NCBI RefSeq assembly: GCF_963576675.1
Contig: NC_088912.1
Coordinates: 55,080,395 to 55,144,394 of the forward strand
DNA length: 64,000 nucleotides
Source: Euphorbia lathyris
Taxonomy: Eukaryota; Streptophyta; Magnoliopsida; Malpighiales; Euphorbiaceae
Reading direction: 5' to 3'
Of this stretch, positions 47,514-58,499 are shown in pieces. Under the pieces are notes generated by a model. It was not told where the DNA came from. It ran no database searches and saw only the letters and a program-made list of their open reading frames with translations. The position numbers were made by a program, and so were the translations under genes. Each line of letters begins with the position of its first letter. Positions within the stretch are counted from its first letter, which is position 1.

Positions 47514-48331
47514 GATAAGGTACCAAAATAGGTCTAAGGTTTTTGAGAAAGTACCAATTTAGGCTCAATGTTCAAAATAGCACCAATATAGGCTTAACGT
47601 TTACAACATAGCATCAATTTAGGCCTCACATACAAAATAGCACCAATATAGTTTTAACGTTTACAAAATAATACGAATTTAAGCTTAACGTTTTACAAAA
47701 TATATACAATTTAAGCTAAACGTCATCATTAAATTAATCATATTATATTCTTTCCCTATTAATGTTATATGTTATCTTTTTATTTAGTTCTATATTCTTA
47801 TTTATTATAATACAATTAATTAGTTTTCTTGCCCATTAAAACATTATATTTGTTTTTCATCAACCATTCCATGACTCCTAAATTCTATGACTTATGTAAT
47901 ATATTCAAACTAAAAGTAATTGAACATCCACAATATTTTGAACACTAATCATTTATGAAAAACGAATATAAGGTTTTAATGGGCAAGAAAACTAATTAAT
48001 TTTATTATAATAAATAAGAAAGTAGAACTAAATAAAAAGATAACATATAAAGTTAATAGGAAAAGAATATAATATGGTTAATTTAATTGTGACGTTTAGC
48101 TTAAATTTGATATATTTTGTAAACGTTAAGCTTAAATTCGTATTATTTTATAAACGTTAAGCGTATATTGGTGCTATTTTGTACGTGATGCCTAAATTGA
48201 TGTTATATTGTAAACGTTAAGCCTAAATTGATATTATGCTGTAAACGTTAAGCCTATATTGGTGCTATTTTGAACGTTGAGCCTAAATTGGTACTTTCCC
48301 AAAAACCTTACACCTATTTTGGTACCTTATC
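47514..48331. mobile_element. Fold-back inverted-repeat element, 818 bp
   Basis: Ends GATAAGGTACCAAAATAG and CTATTTTGGTACCTTATC. Left arm about 47514-47866 and right arm about 47953-48331 are inverted copies of each other. Each arm is built of short repeats of the type ACCAATATAGGCTTAACGTTTACAA. A spacer of about 85 bp separates them. No ORF. No clear target duplication could be fixed. A shorter relative lies at 57976-58293. Confidence 0.85.
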
Positions 48332-49610
48332 CCTTTATTTTATTCATAGATTTTTAATGGTTAAATAGTCAATTGATTATGAGAAATTGCTTTAACAACA
48401 GAAAAAAAAGAGTATGAGAAGAAAAAATAATAATTACAAAAGAAGATTAATGTTCATAGTTTATTTTTGTAAAAAAAACTTGAGAACTAAAAAAAATATT
48501 TATAGGAAAAAGATGAAATTCGGAAAAAAAATAGTAATATTTTTAAAAAAAATATTAGTGTATTTTTTACATTATAAAATTGTGTATATTTTAATTTCTG
48601 CATGTTTAGTTTTAATTTTTTTTTGTTAATATAGAACCAAAACCATGTATAAAATTAAATGTTTTACTTTTAGTAGATATCTTTTCTTCAAAACTTTAGT
48701 GTAACATATTTAACCTTTGAGTATTTATTTTTTTATTTTATTAAATATTTGCTTATCAAATAAGTTAAAATTACTTTTGAAGTATATAATATAAATTTAG
48801 AATATAGATAAAATTAATAATGATTCATTAACCAAATATTATGTTAAAAGATATGTTGACTTAAAAGATAAAGATTTATTTAAGACAAAAACATTAAAAA
48901 AAACCAAACACAGAAACAATAAACGTTAAATCAATTTTCTATAGAATATTATTTTTTCTATAAATTGTAAAATCAGTTAATTATGAATTAAATCATTCGA
49001 GTAGTGGTAAAGTTCTCTTCACTGGACTTCAAGAGATTTTTTTTTATTTTACTTGCTTATTTGGATTTTTGTGAAAGATTAAAAATATGTTCCATCTAAC
49101 TTAGGTTTGAATTACTTACTTTACCAAAAAAATATATATTTGGTTGATTTTTTCTAACGTACCATTAAATCTTAAATGAATATATAATGGAGGAGCTTTC
49201 ATAGTTAACTATTATAAAAAATTAATATTTAATTAATATGGAGAGATGCCAATGTTGTAGGCAATTTAGAAGGAATATCTGTGTTATGTATATATATATA
49301 TATATAAATTTAAACAATGATTTTAATCAAACTTGATAGGGGAAAGGAATGGCTAAGAAATTGATAAATTATAATTAATTTGTCCAATAAAATGGTGAAG
49401 CTTTTTAGCGGTGAAAGATTTATATAAAAATGGATTCTATAAAAATACTAAAAAGCGAGCAAATGGAAGTTGTTTTGATGTTTAGTGGATTTATCTAATC
49501 ACATCTATGTTATATGCAAATAATTTAGTGAACACAAAACATAATTATTCACTATTTTCCTAAAAGCTTAGTACAGTAGTGGACGGAGGTTAGTAGAAAA
49601 CAATTACAAA
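48332..49610. other. AT-rich DNA between fold-back element and ORF B
   Basis: No supported gene; very A/T-rich with a TA run at about 49287-49306. A 71-codon Lys/Phe-rich ORF at 48414-48629 looks like a product of base composition. Confidence 0.55.
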
Positions 49611-50072
49611 CTAAATAATATTATTTATTCTACTAACTATTTTCTCTATGCGAGACATTAGACGAACAATAAAGTCAATTTTTTTCTTGAGAGATGTACA
49701 GGCGGATAACAAAGTCACATGAGGATCTAGGACAGATGTTTTGTACTCACGCAGTTGTTCACGATATGTTAAACGAAGGGTTTCCAGTTTGTTATGATTG
49801 AAGTCAATTATTTCAATACCATATAATTGTTGGAGAGATTTCAGAATAGCGTAGCATGCTTTTTTTTTTTTGCTTCATTTGAGCTTTCAGAATTCGAGCA
49901 AAAAAAAATCAAAAATATGTTCATCGTTTTTCTTATCTCGATAGACATAGAAAACACGACAACAGTAATGATTTGGATGATTATGTTCAGTTTCAATCCT
50001 TGGCGGAGGTAGTTCAAGTTGTATAAGAGTGAAGCGTAATAAAGCCTCAAAGGAAATAACGATTGATGGCAT
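49611..50072 (-). pseudogene. dsRNA-binding-motif-like protein B, two homopolymer frameshifts
   Basis: Closest relative of ORF A. It starts MPSIVISFEALLRFTLIQL, then LPPPRIETEHNH and YCCRVFYVYRDKKNDEH. The frame is lost in a run of nine A/T at about 49899-49908 and again in a 12-base T run at 49860-49871 (A run on the coding strand). Beyond it, conserved residues resume: ACYAILKSLQQLYGIEIIDF, a helix, and the end LMSRIEKIVSRINNII before TAG 49611-49613, matching A's LMSRIRLIVDRINALF. Both breaks are in homopolymers, so sequencing or assembly error, slippage or true decay are all possible. Confidence 0.7.
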
Positions 50073-50599
50073 CTCGTTTGTAAAACTACATTAAAACAAA
50101 ATTAGTTAGTTAATTTATATAGAAATATGCAAAGGTGACAAAACAAGTCTTCAGTTTTATATGGACGAAATATTCTTTATATAGAATAGCAAAAAATAAA
50201 ATTTAAATTCAATATTTAATTGTCTGATGATCATTAGAATTTAAGCATTTTTTGTGTGTGTTTTAGGTGCAGGAGCATTTGAAGAAGGTAGTAGAGGATG
50301 ATTATAGTCTTAGGAATATAAAACTCAGGGAATGCAACTTCTTAATTTTATATACATTTGTTTCCTATATAATAAAGGTTGTGATAAAATACTAATGCAT
50401 AAGACATGAGTTTTAGTGATTGTCTTGTGTATAAGTCAAAATTAAAGTCTCTAAAAAAAGAGATTCAGTCAAATATGTAGTAAAATAAATCAAATGCGCA
50501 GTTGCAACTGTGTACTAAATTAATCAACATTCTTATTCCATAAAAAAAAGACATAATACATGCGACAATAGATTTTTTTAAAATTGACGGGATACAAAG

Positions 50600-51051
50600 C
50601 TATAGATCAGTAGAAAACTCATCCAAATCAAAACCACCAAATAGTGAACTTATAGAATGGAGGACTTGTAAAACGCGTTCATATATATGTTTTAACATCG
50701 TGTATTTACGATCAAGCACGGCTATTGACTCAGCCCCTGTCACTTGGGCCAAGGCGAGCATTTTTTTCTTTTCTTCAATTTCTATGATTTCTTCAGAGCT
50801 GAAGTCATTAAATTTATATCGTATAAAGGCATCAAATATTCAAATGCACGCTGAACAGCCGAGTTTCTAGCATCGTCAGAAACCGGCGAGCTACATCCGT
50901 AAATATCTACGGATGCATTATCAGAATGGTCATTTTTTGAAGAAGGAATCGTAATGCAACAGCAATAGTAACCGGTATCGATTTCACGATTCATTTTCTC
51001 TTTATAAGGAGGCAATTCCATGTGGGAAAAAAAATTCCCGGAGCAAAGCAT
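50600..51051 (-). pseudogene. dsRNA-binding-motif-like protein C, diverged, one frameshift
   Basis: ATG 51049-51051. Residues MELPPYKEKMNREIDTGYY, then CCCITIPSS, VDIYGCSSP and SDDARNSAVQRAFEYLMPLYDI align in order with strands 1-3 and helix 2 of A and B. One base appears missing near 50806 (a TT where TTT would keep frame). The other frame continues FNDFSSEEIIEIEEKKKML and a C-terminal helix to TAG at 50600-50602. Same strand and order as A and B, which suggests an old tandem array. Similarity to A is weaker than B's, so membership is inferred from architecture. Confidence 0.55.
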
Positions 51052-51551
51052 GGAGAGGTATCTTTATAAGAACCATCTGTAAATGTTATTTAGAAAGTGT
51101 AGTTACCTAGTTAGGAAGGATTCAAATTTAATAAGGTAGAAGAAACAATTTATATTTTTTCATTTAATGTTTTATGAAAATTGTATTATGTTACTAAAAG
51201 CAAGATTTAACCAAAAGTGTACCTTACAATCGTGATCCCGGTGGAATAGAAGCTGAAAACACACGATGAAGTAAATTAGCCAAAATACAAATTTAAATGC
51301 ATATAAAAAATTATACTACATAAGTACAAATCTAGTAGAGAATTAATAGAAACTTACAATTGGACATGAGACAAATTACAACACACAATCACTTTGATTG
51401 AATAGATGTAGAAATGGTGAAAAAGGTGGTAAAAGGTTTATGTTTGGTGTTTTCACTCTTAATTGAATATAGAAAACAAAACATAGAAAAGAAGTGTGTT
51501 TATGTAAGATTTGGTGATAATGGCATATATTTATAGGAAAAAAAATTGTAA

Positions 51552-51790
51552 CACAAAGTGTATATAAAAAGAACTTTGAAGTGGAAATGTGGTTTTAGTT
51601 TTAATTAAGTTATGGAAAAGTGGGAAAAGTGGTTTATGTTTTAATTAAGAAATGTGTATGCACAAACAATTTAAAGTGGAAAAGTGGTTTTAGTTTTAAT
51701 TAAGTGGAAAAGTGGTTTAGAAAACAAATTTATGAAATGTCTATGCACAAAGAATTAGAAGTGGAAAAGTGGTTTTAGTTTGAAATATGA
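51552..51790. repeat. Irregular direct repeats GTGGAAAAGTGGTTTTAGTTTTAATTAAG
   Basis: Four to five imperfect copies of a unit with core AAGTGGAAAAGTGGTTTTAG over about 240 bp, some with TATGCACAAA spacers. Non-coding. Confidence 0.75.
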
Positions 51791-52099
51791 AAGTGAAAAA
51801 ATGGAGAAAATGGTGTCTAAAACTAATTGATTTCATTTTTAATGGAATGACTAAGGTATTAGAAAGTGAGAAAGTTGTTTTAATTGGAATTATGTTTAAG
51901 TGTTATAGTGTATGCATGAGGTAAAAATGGAATATGTTTAAGTGTTATATTGTATGGGTGGGGTATGAAAAGTATTTAGTAAACTAATAATGTTGAATAT
52001 CATTACCAAAATGTCACATTTTATATATAAGGAGTACTAATTTTTATAACTAATAGTATTGAATAGGAATAAAATGGATTATAACTAAATTGCATATAT

Positions 52100-54258
52100 T
52101 AATAGGAGCTTTACAAAATGGTAAAAATATTTTGAGTTTCTATGTAATTTAAAGAAAGTAATACAAAGTTTACATTTTTTATATTTTATTTAATTTCTTA
52201 CTTGATATAATGTATAATAGGAGAAATAAATTTAAGAATTTGATTTTTTGGATAGACTACAAAAAGAATGGAAAAGTAATTTCAATTGAGATTACAATGG
52301 TTTGAGTTTTGTTATATAGAAACAAAGATAAAGAAAAAAACATGATATTTGGTTTACAAATATATTTTTCTTTACTGGATAGATAAAGGGTTAAAGCATC
52401 TCCAAGAGACTCTTAGTGAGCTCTCTAAAAATAATATAAATAATTGACTCTTAGTGATTTAAGAGTGGTTAAGATATATCATCTCCAACAATGCTCCTTA
52501 TATTCACTTCTTATTTATTATTTTATTATTAAGATTATTCTTTATTGTTACTTTACCAATAGTGTGAGGAGAGAGACACAACAATAATAAATTATTGATA
52601 AAAAAATGAAGCAAATTCATAAAATAAAATTAAATTTTCTAATAAGATAAAGTGAGCATAATTAAATGTTATATTGTAGGCTTAAATCACTATGTGACAC
52701 TCAAACTATCTAAAAGAAAATTGATTTGGCTCATAATCTATTATTTGGTCATATTTTGCCAGTATTATGTTTTTTTTGTGAAATTTCACACAATTTGGCT
52801 GGGGACTTAATAAAATTGTTAGCATGTAAAAGATAAATTTTCATTTTGCTCATGATCTATTACTTAGTCACATTTGGCCCGTAACCAATTTTAACTGGTG
52901 AAATTCCGCATGATTCAGATAAGAACTTAATAAAATTGTTATCATACAAACATGTGATGATATTTTGACACTTAAAATCCATAAATTTTAATTTAGAGAT
53001 TTGTTTTCTATTTTTTTTTCTTTTTTAATCTACTTAGATATGGATAAGAGGTAAAAAAAATAGTAAAGGTTGTTTGAATTTAAAATAAAACTAAAATGTA
53101 CAGCCAAAGAGCTAAAAATGACAAAAGTGGAATAAGTTGTTATTCATAATAAATGTAAATTGAAAATTTTGATTATTAGATATAATATAAATTATTTTTA
53201 ATTTATGTATCACTTTTAGTACACCTAAATGTAAAAGTAATTTAAAAATTATTAGTAAATGGTTAATGTATATATAAGAAGTTGAACAGAGTATAACTTT
53301 ATACTACGATCTAAATAAATATAGTGTTTTAAAAAAACTTGTAATGAATTAATAGAAAAGACTAATTTTAGTTTATGTTTGTTAAAATACAAAGATTAAT
53401 TATAGTTTAAGTAAAAATAAAAGATTAATAAATTATTCATCCAAAATCGCAGGTGACTTTAAGCACAAAATCATAGTTTAATTGAATTATGTTATGATAT
53501 AAAATTCATTTGTTAGAAGAAAAAAAATATTTTATTTTTTCATTTGAAATATCAATTTAATAAAAAAAATTGATTTGTAAATGTGAATTTGATTAAAATA
53601 AAATTGAATTAGAATCTATTGAAAAGCTTAAAAGATGAAAGGATTTAAAATGTTGGTTGTCTAAACAATCAGTATGTATTTTTAGATATATTTTTAGTAT
53701 GTATTTTTAGATATATTTTTTGATAGAATTTAATTGGTATATAAAACTGTTAGTTGTCTAAATAATCAGTATGTATTTTTGGATAGAATTCAATTGGTGT
53801 TTTTCATTGTCTTTGACCTGTAGCAGTTTTATTCTTAATTTATATGGTGCCTCCTAACAAAATATCTAATTTTAAACAATACGTGTTAATATACATCTTG
53901 ATTTATTGTTACATAAACAAACAATAATAGGTTAGTAGTGGATCATTTTAATCACTCCATATTTCTTGCATTTCTATCACTTTATCTGCTAACATTAAAA
54001 TAAAAACACCAAAATCAACAAACTTTTAATAGATTAATCCAACAATTACACAATATGTCTCCCCAATTATGGACTCTACTGAAGCCACATAATCAAACAT
54101 ATTCTATTCAAAGAATAGACCATGCTGAACTTGTAGAAAGTAAAAGAACTATAACAATAGTTGGACAGGAATATGGTGAACATGTGCACAAACCCAAAAC
54201 AAATATCAGAAGCACAAAATTAGAATAAAAAGCAGCAGTTGTCTACTCCATGCCAAAG
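52100..54258. other. AT-rich intergenic DNA right of the Helitron
   Basis: No supported gene. It contains a two-unit repeat (52723-52955) and a stretch at 52395-52500 (GCATCTCCAAGAGACTCTTAG) resembling MITE-type sequence, without identifiable matching ends. Confidence 0.5.
52723..52955. repeat. Diverged two-unit tandem repeat of about 120 bp
   Basis: Units share GCTCATAATCTATTA(T/C)TT(G)GTCA, GTGAAATTTC/CGCA and ACTTAATAAAATTGTTA at corresponding places. Confidence 0.6.
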
Positions 54259-56754
54259 TCACTGGTCACCTACACATAGCAATGGGCGCTTTCGCTTACG
54301 CGGTTTCCTACGGAGGAAAGAAACATGTATTAGCTTAACAAAACCAGGAAAAATGAAAAAGAACAATTACAAATTAATAGACAACGTACCAACGCAGTAA
54401 TAGATCCTCTGTAGATAGGCGTTTGTAAGCATTGCTAAAGGTATTCGAAATCCTAACCAATTTAGTCTTGCTACATTGGATTTTAAGTAATTTATGCTTC
54501 AGACATGAAATCTGTGACTTCAGTTTTACTGTTTCTCCACTATCAGTAAGCATATTTCCCTTTTTCGACTTCACATGTCCCTTACTCGTGGAAGAGCATG
54601 CGCCCAAAGGAGGCACATGTTAAAACACCTTTCCAACATGATTTTGATTTGACAAAATTATTTAAGTTAATCCATGATTAAGACAATTAAATTTAAGTGC
54701 TTTGATTTAATTGTACTAATGCGTTTGTTCAATGTTAAGTATAAAAATATTTATAAGAACAGGAATCAAATTAAGACAGAACGTAGTCAGCATGATAACA
54801 TAGCACGGGCTGAGTAAAGAATGACTCAGTACAAAAGAAGGAAAGTCTTCTTTAGGACCAAAGCTTACAGAACGAAGCTGACCGCAGAAGCTGAGTGAAA
54901 AGCAACTCAGCATAAAAGAAGAAAAGTCTTCTTTGGAACTATATCTTGCAGAACGAAGCTGACCGTGGAAGCTGAGTGAAAGGCAACTCAGTATCGGAAT
55001 TGGCAACAATCAAAGACAACGGCTATCAAAGTCACGTTGAATGATTTTAAGACAGCACCAATGATCCGTTTGCTAAAAGACAAGATCCGACAACTGTCTG
55101 CACTAATAATAGAAACCTTGGAATTACGCAAAGGTTTAATTTCGAGATGCATGGGTCAAATGTCCGCTGACTAAATGACGAAACCTGCACTACAAGACAA
55201 ACCTGCGAGAAGAAGACAAGCCTGGCGCCTGCCGAATTCAGACGACAGGATTGGCCTACAAATCTGAAGCTGACCAGAACATGTCGCAAGAAAAAGCCGT
55301 TTGAATCCAATGGAAAATTCCGGATTCAAATCATTGTATCTTCAGATTACAATTATAAAAGGACAAGTACACTTCTTGGATCCTTAGCCGAAATACAAGT
55401 GAAAAAGAGCATACATACAAAGCACATCAAAACAAGAAAAAGATCTTACACCAAATTTCTATCTCTGTGGAAAAGCTAGTTTGATTTTGTAATCATCTAA
55501 AGTCTTCTTTGTCTGAAAAAGAACAAGTTTGTATCAATTGTAAAATTGAGAGAGTGGTGCTGAGTACTCGGTTTTAAGTACTCAGCGGTAGAGAAATCTA
55601 GGTGTTTGGTTATAGCACTTAGTAGGAGTTGAGTAGACGAATAGAGAAAGGTACTCTTGTATATTCAACTGTTTTGTAAACGGGTTGTGCTCTACCTTTA
55701 AAGAGCTCAGTATTGGATTGAAAAAGCCCGGAGGGATTCTAAGGACTGGACGTAGACGGAGAGGCCGAACCAAGATAAGTCGTGCTGAGTAATTTCTAAC
55801 TCTCTCTCAATATATATTTGTATGTGTTACTTGCTATATTTACTCAGTATATAAATTGTTTAAACTGACACTGAGTAAATCAGAGTGCTGAGTTGGAAGC
55901 TGACCACAAAAGTGTCATTTCCCAACTCGCAAGTAAAACAGTTCTAGTCAGTATCTGACTAAAGCCGTCTTACGCCTCACTCGGCCGTGCTGACCAAAAC
56001 TGAGTTGTGAAACTTAAAGAATTATATTAAGTCAACATAATTAAAATGAAAAAGTTATATTAGTTCCTAACCCCCCCTTGGAACTAATCACACGGGACCA
56101 ACAGCACATCTATCAACTTGAGATTTCCCTTAGTTGTAGAAGATCCTGCACCCGAGAGAGGTGTATCTGCATGACCTTCTAAAAGGAGTAAAGGATCCAA
56201 ATCACTTTCAATGGACTTTGCTGCTTGAGATTGGATGGCCCACCAAGCATGTACATCTCGAAAAGGGCAACTGTTTGGGCCATTTGAACCATATGTGGAT
56301 CATCTTCTAAGGGGTTAAAGCCAGAGGTAGGGGCAACTTCAGGTTCAGGAATTGGATCAAAACAAAACATATCTTGGACATCAAAAGGTTCCTCAGGAGG
56401 TTCTGGATCAGCCAGTTGTAATGTGGGTAGAGCATTAGCTTGCCAAGATTTATACTGGCATAACTCATGGTAGTTCACATCTACAACCGTCAAATTATTA
56501 ACAACAATAAGATGACGGATCAGATCCAATGCAGCTAAGTGTTTTGCTGTTGCAGCGTTAGTTGAACTCATAGCAGTGAATCTTCGTACAACGTCATTAC
56601 CATTTGAGTCCAATGTAGTCAATGTCAATGTGAGTGTGCAGATAAACTCATTTGCTACAGGATCAGAAGTTTCAGTGCAGCGTGGAAGCGGCAAGCCAAG
56701 CGGGAACAGAAACACTGGAAGCAAGTCAGCAAAAGGTAGGGTAATAGTAAACAT
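54259..56754 (-). pseudogene. dsRNA-binding-motif-like gene D, split by a solo LTR; nuclear-signal-like last exon
   Basis: Exon 56754-56109 begins MFTITLPFADLLPVFLF. It aligns with A: LPLPRCTETS, strand ICTLTLTLTTL, helix AATAKHLAALDLIRHL and LTVVDVNYHELCQY (A has IVIVDLNYNE). A one-base loss near 56226 shifts frame; the other frame then runs through a Ser/Thr linker to the solo LTR (54618-56103). The frame resumes cleanly at 54617 with a Lys/Ser-rich segment and a helix (LKSQISCLKHKLLKIQ). It meets a GT donor after 54390; an AG acceptor at 54308 opens a last exon 54307-54259 encoding KPRKRKRPLLCVGDQ and TGA, in the right phase. TCTTGCAG before 56754 may be a 5' UTR acceptor. KPRKRKR resembles a nuclear localisation signal. 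Role inferred only from fold pattern. Confidence 0.65.
54618..56103 (+). mobile_element. Solo Sirevirus LTR (1486 bp) inserted in gene D
   Basis: Starts TGTTAAAACACC and ends CGGGACCAACA, the same LTR family as 16807-18241 in opposite orientation. Target duplication GCACA at 54613-54617 and 56104-56108. No internal retrotransposon sequence, so it arose by LTR-LTR recombination after a full insertion. Confidence 0.93.
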
Positions 56755-57975
56755 TTTCCTGCAAGACAAAAAAAAAACAAAAATTTTAAGTTAAAACACC
56801 ACCATGTATAATATAGGAAAAAAGTTAACCAAAAAAACATTAGTAAAAAAATGCATAAACAAAAAAGGACACCATCAGAAAAAGAAAAGAAAAAAGAAGT
56901 TAAAAACCAATTGTTTGATTATTAATCTAGAAAAGAGAAAGCACAAAAATGTTTAAAAGATGACAGACTTTGAGGAAAACAGGAACAATAACCTGTAAAA
57001 AAGATAAAGAACCAGGCTAAAAGTAGAAGAAAGTGAAAAAGTACAGAACCAGTTTAACAAATAAACTGAAAAAAGAACTGCAATCTAACCTTCTAGGGAA
57101 AACAAAGTATAAAGTACCTTGTAAGTTATCAGAGAAAAGCCTTTAAATGTAACAGATGAAAGTGGCTTGTGAAAGGTAATATGCATTTCTTTGCAGGAAG
57201 AGTGGTGCAAAAGTAAAACAAATTAACATTTATAGGCAGTAAAAGGTGGCTATTAAAGTGACTACATTAAATACCTGACAGGCATTAAAAATGGTAGATA
57301 AATATTTGTTTACTGTTTCAGATAAGGGGGGGGGTCAAAAATTGGCTAAAAAAGACTTAAAGAGCCAAGTATTATATGCAAATTCCATTAAAAGTGGAAG
57401 TTGCATTTATTGAAGTAAGGATAAAGAAAGATTGGCTAATAAATAATGACCTCATGTGGCGGCTGTACAGACCTGTAAAGAATAATGTGTCAGTACAGAA
57501 AATCCATTGTGTAGTCTCCAACTATATAAAATACAATCTAACAAATTAATATCATTTATTATATTAATCATATATATCCAAAAGAGATATTCTAATAGGG
57601 AAAATTCCAAAACCTCCAAATCATTTGCTAACTCAAATTAAAAGTGAGAATCTGGAAAAATAAACAAAAATTGAAACCCCAAAAATTGAAAAAAAAAAAA
57701 AAAAAAAAAACATAAAATGCATTAAAAAGTCATATGTTACATGTAGATTTAGTATTAGGAGTATACGCATAACAAAAGAATGTCCAACATATGCTAACAT
57801 AAGAAATTAACTAACCAATTTCTGTTCATTAGAATAATTGCTGACGTCCAATGTTTTTTTACATGGAAAATCACTAAACTGTTAAGTAATGGATTTGCTC
57901 TTCTCATGAACAAAAATATAACTATGCCAATAAAAAAATTAAATAAAATAAATAGCCAATAATAAGTCATAGCTT
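56755..57975. other. Region upstream of gene D
   Basis: A-rich; may hold the promoter and 5' UTR intron of gene D. A 20-plus A run lies at about 57689-57710. No other gene seen. Confidence 0.5.
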
Positions 57976-58293
57976 ATAAGGTACCAAAATAAGCTTATGA
58001 TTGTTAGGGAAAAATCAATTTAGGTTCCACATACAAAAGGGCATCAATATAGGTCTAGTTTCAATTTAGACCTCAATAATGGATTGGACATGTTAATCCT
58101 ATTACTCTGTTATTTCTCCCTCCACGGACAATTGACAGAACTTAATGGAGTAATATCATTGACGTGTCTCGTTCCGATGGCGAGGCCTAAATTGTTACTT
58201 TTTTTAATCGTCAAGTCTATATTGGTACTATTTTGTATGTAGAGCCTAAATTGATACTTTCTCAAAAAACATAAGCCTATTTTAATCCCTTAT
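57976..58293. mobile_element. Short relative of the fold-back element (318 bp)
   Basis: Ends ATAAGGTACCAAAATAAGC and a degenerate mirror (CCTATTTTAATCCCTTAT). Inner repeats CATCAATATAGGTCTA and AAGTCTATATTGGTACTA are inverted, as in 47514-48331. The unrelated middle (58085-58180) is different. Confidence 0.75.
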
Positions 58294-58499
58294 CCCTTCA
58301 ATATTTAGAAAACAAAATTAAAATCAAATTCAATCTTCCATCAATCTCATCCCAATAAAAACATACCTAGTTAAAGAATTGAGTGGCCAATTGTGCCAGG
58401 TATGTGGGGATGAGATTAAGATTTGATATATAGCCACTTATTAATCAATAAAAATTGACTTCAATTAGCACAAATCCAATTCAAAATTCAACTTCTTCA

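Larger units (their letters stand above)
38761..52075 (-). mobile_element. Autonomous-type Helitron, decayed; 3' end clear, 5' end approximate
   Basis: Minus-strand element carrying Rep/helicase (41451-46256) and an RPA-like gene (39184-41222). The 3' terminus is at 38761: on the minus strand ...AGCGGAGCGAGGGTATCTTCTAG followed by T (38760), i.e. a hairpin-like block, a short spacer and CTAG, as in plant Helitrons. The right stem arm (GCTTTGGGGT against ACCCTCGC) has diverged. The 5' end is not certain. The best candidate is around 52020-52085, where the minus strand reads CCTATTCAATACTATTAG then CTCCTTATATATAAAATG, like plant Helitron 5' ends. If right, three dsRBM-like ORFs lie inside. Confidence 0.55.

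Noticed and set aside
47514..48331. CRISPR-like or satellite array
   Set aside because: The repeats are part of inverted arms of a fold-back element, vary in spacing, and this is plant nuclear DNA.
48414..48629. 71-codon ORF as a small membrane protein
   Set aside because: Lys/Phe/Ile-rich composition follows from A/T-rich DNA; no relatives or context support it.
52395..52520. A MITE at the GCATCTCCAAGAGACTC stretch
   Set aside because: It resembles dispersed plant repeats, but I could not find matching inverted ends or a target duplication.
54374..54616. Independent 80-codon ORF
   Set aside because: It is the 3' part of gene D, separated by the solo LTR; its apparent end runs into an intron.
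56754..56769. ATG at 56769 as the start of gene D
   Set aside because: The preceding TCTTGCAG looks like a splice acceptor, and the relatives A and B align with the start at 56754.
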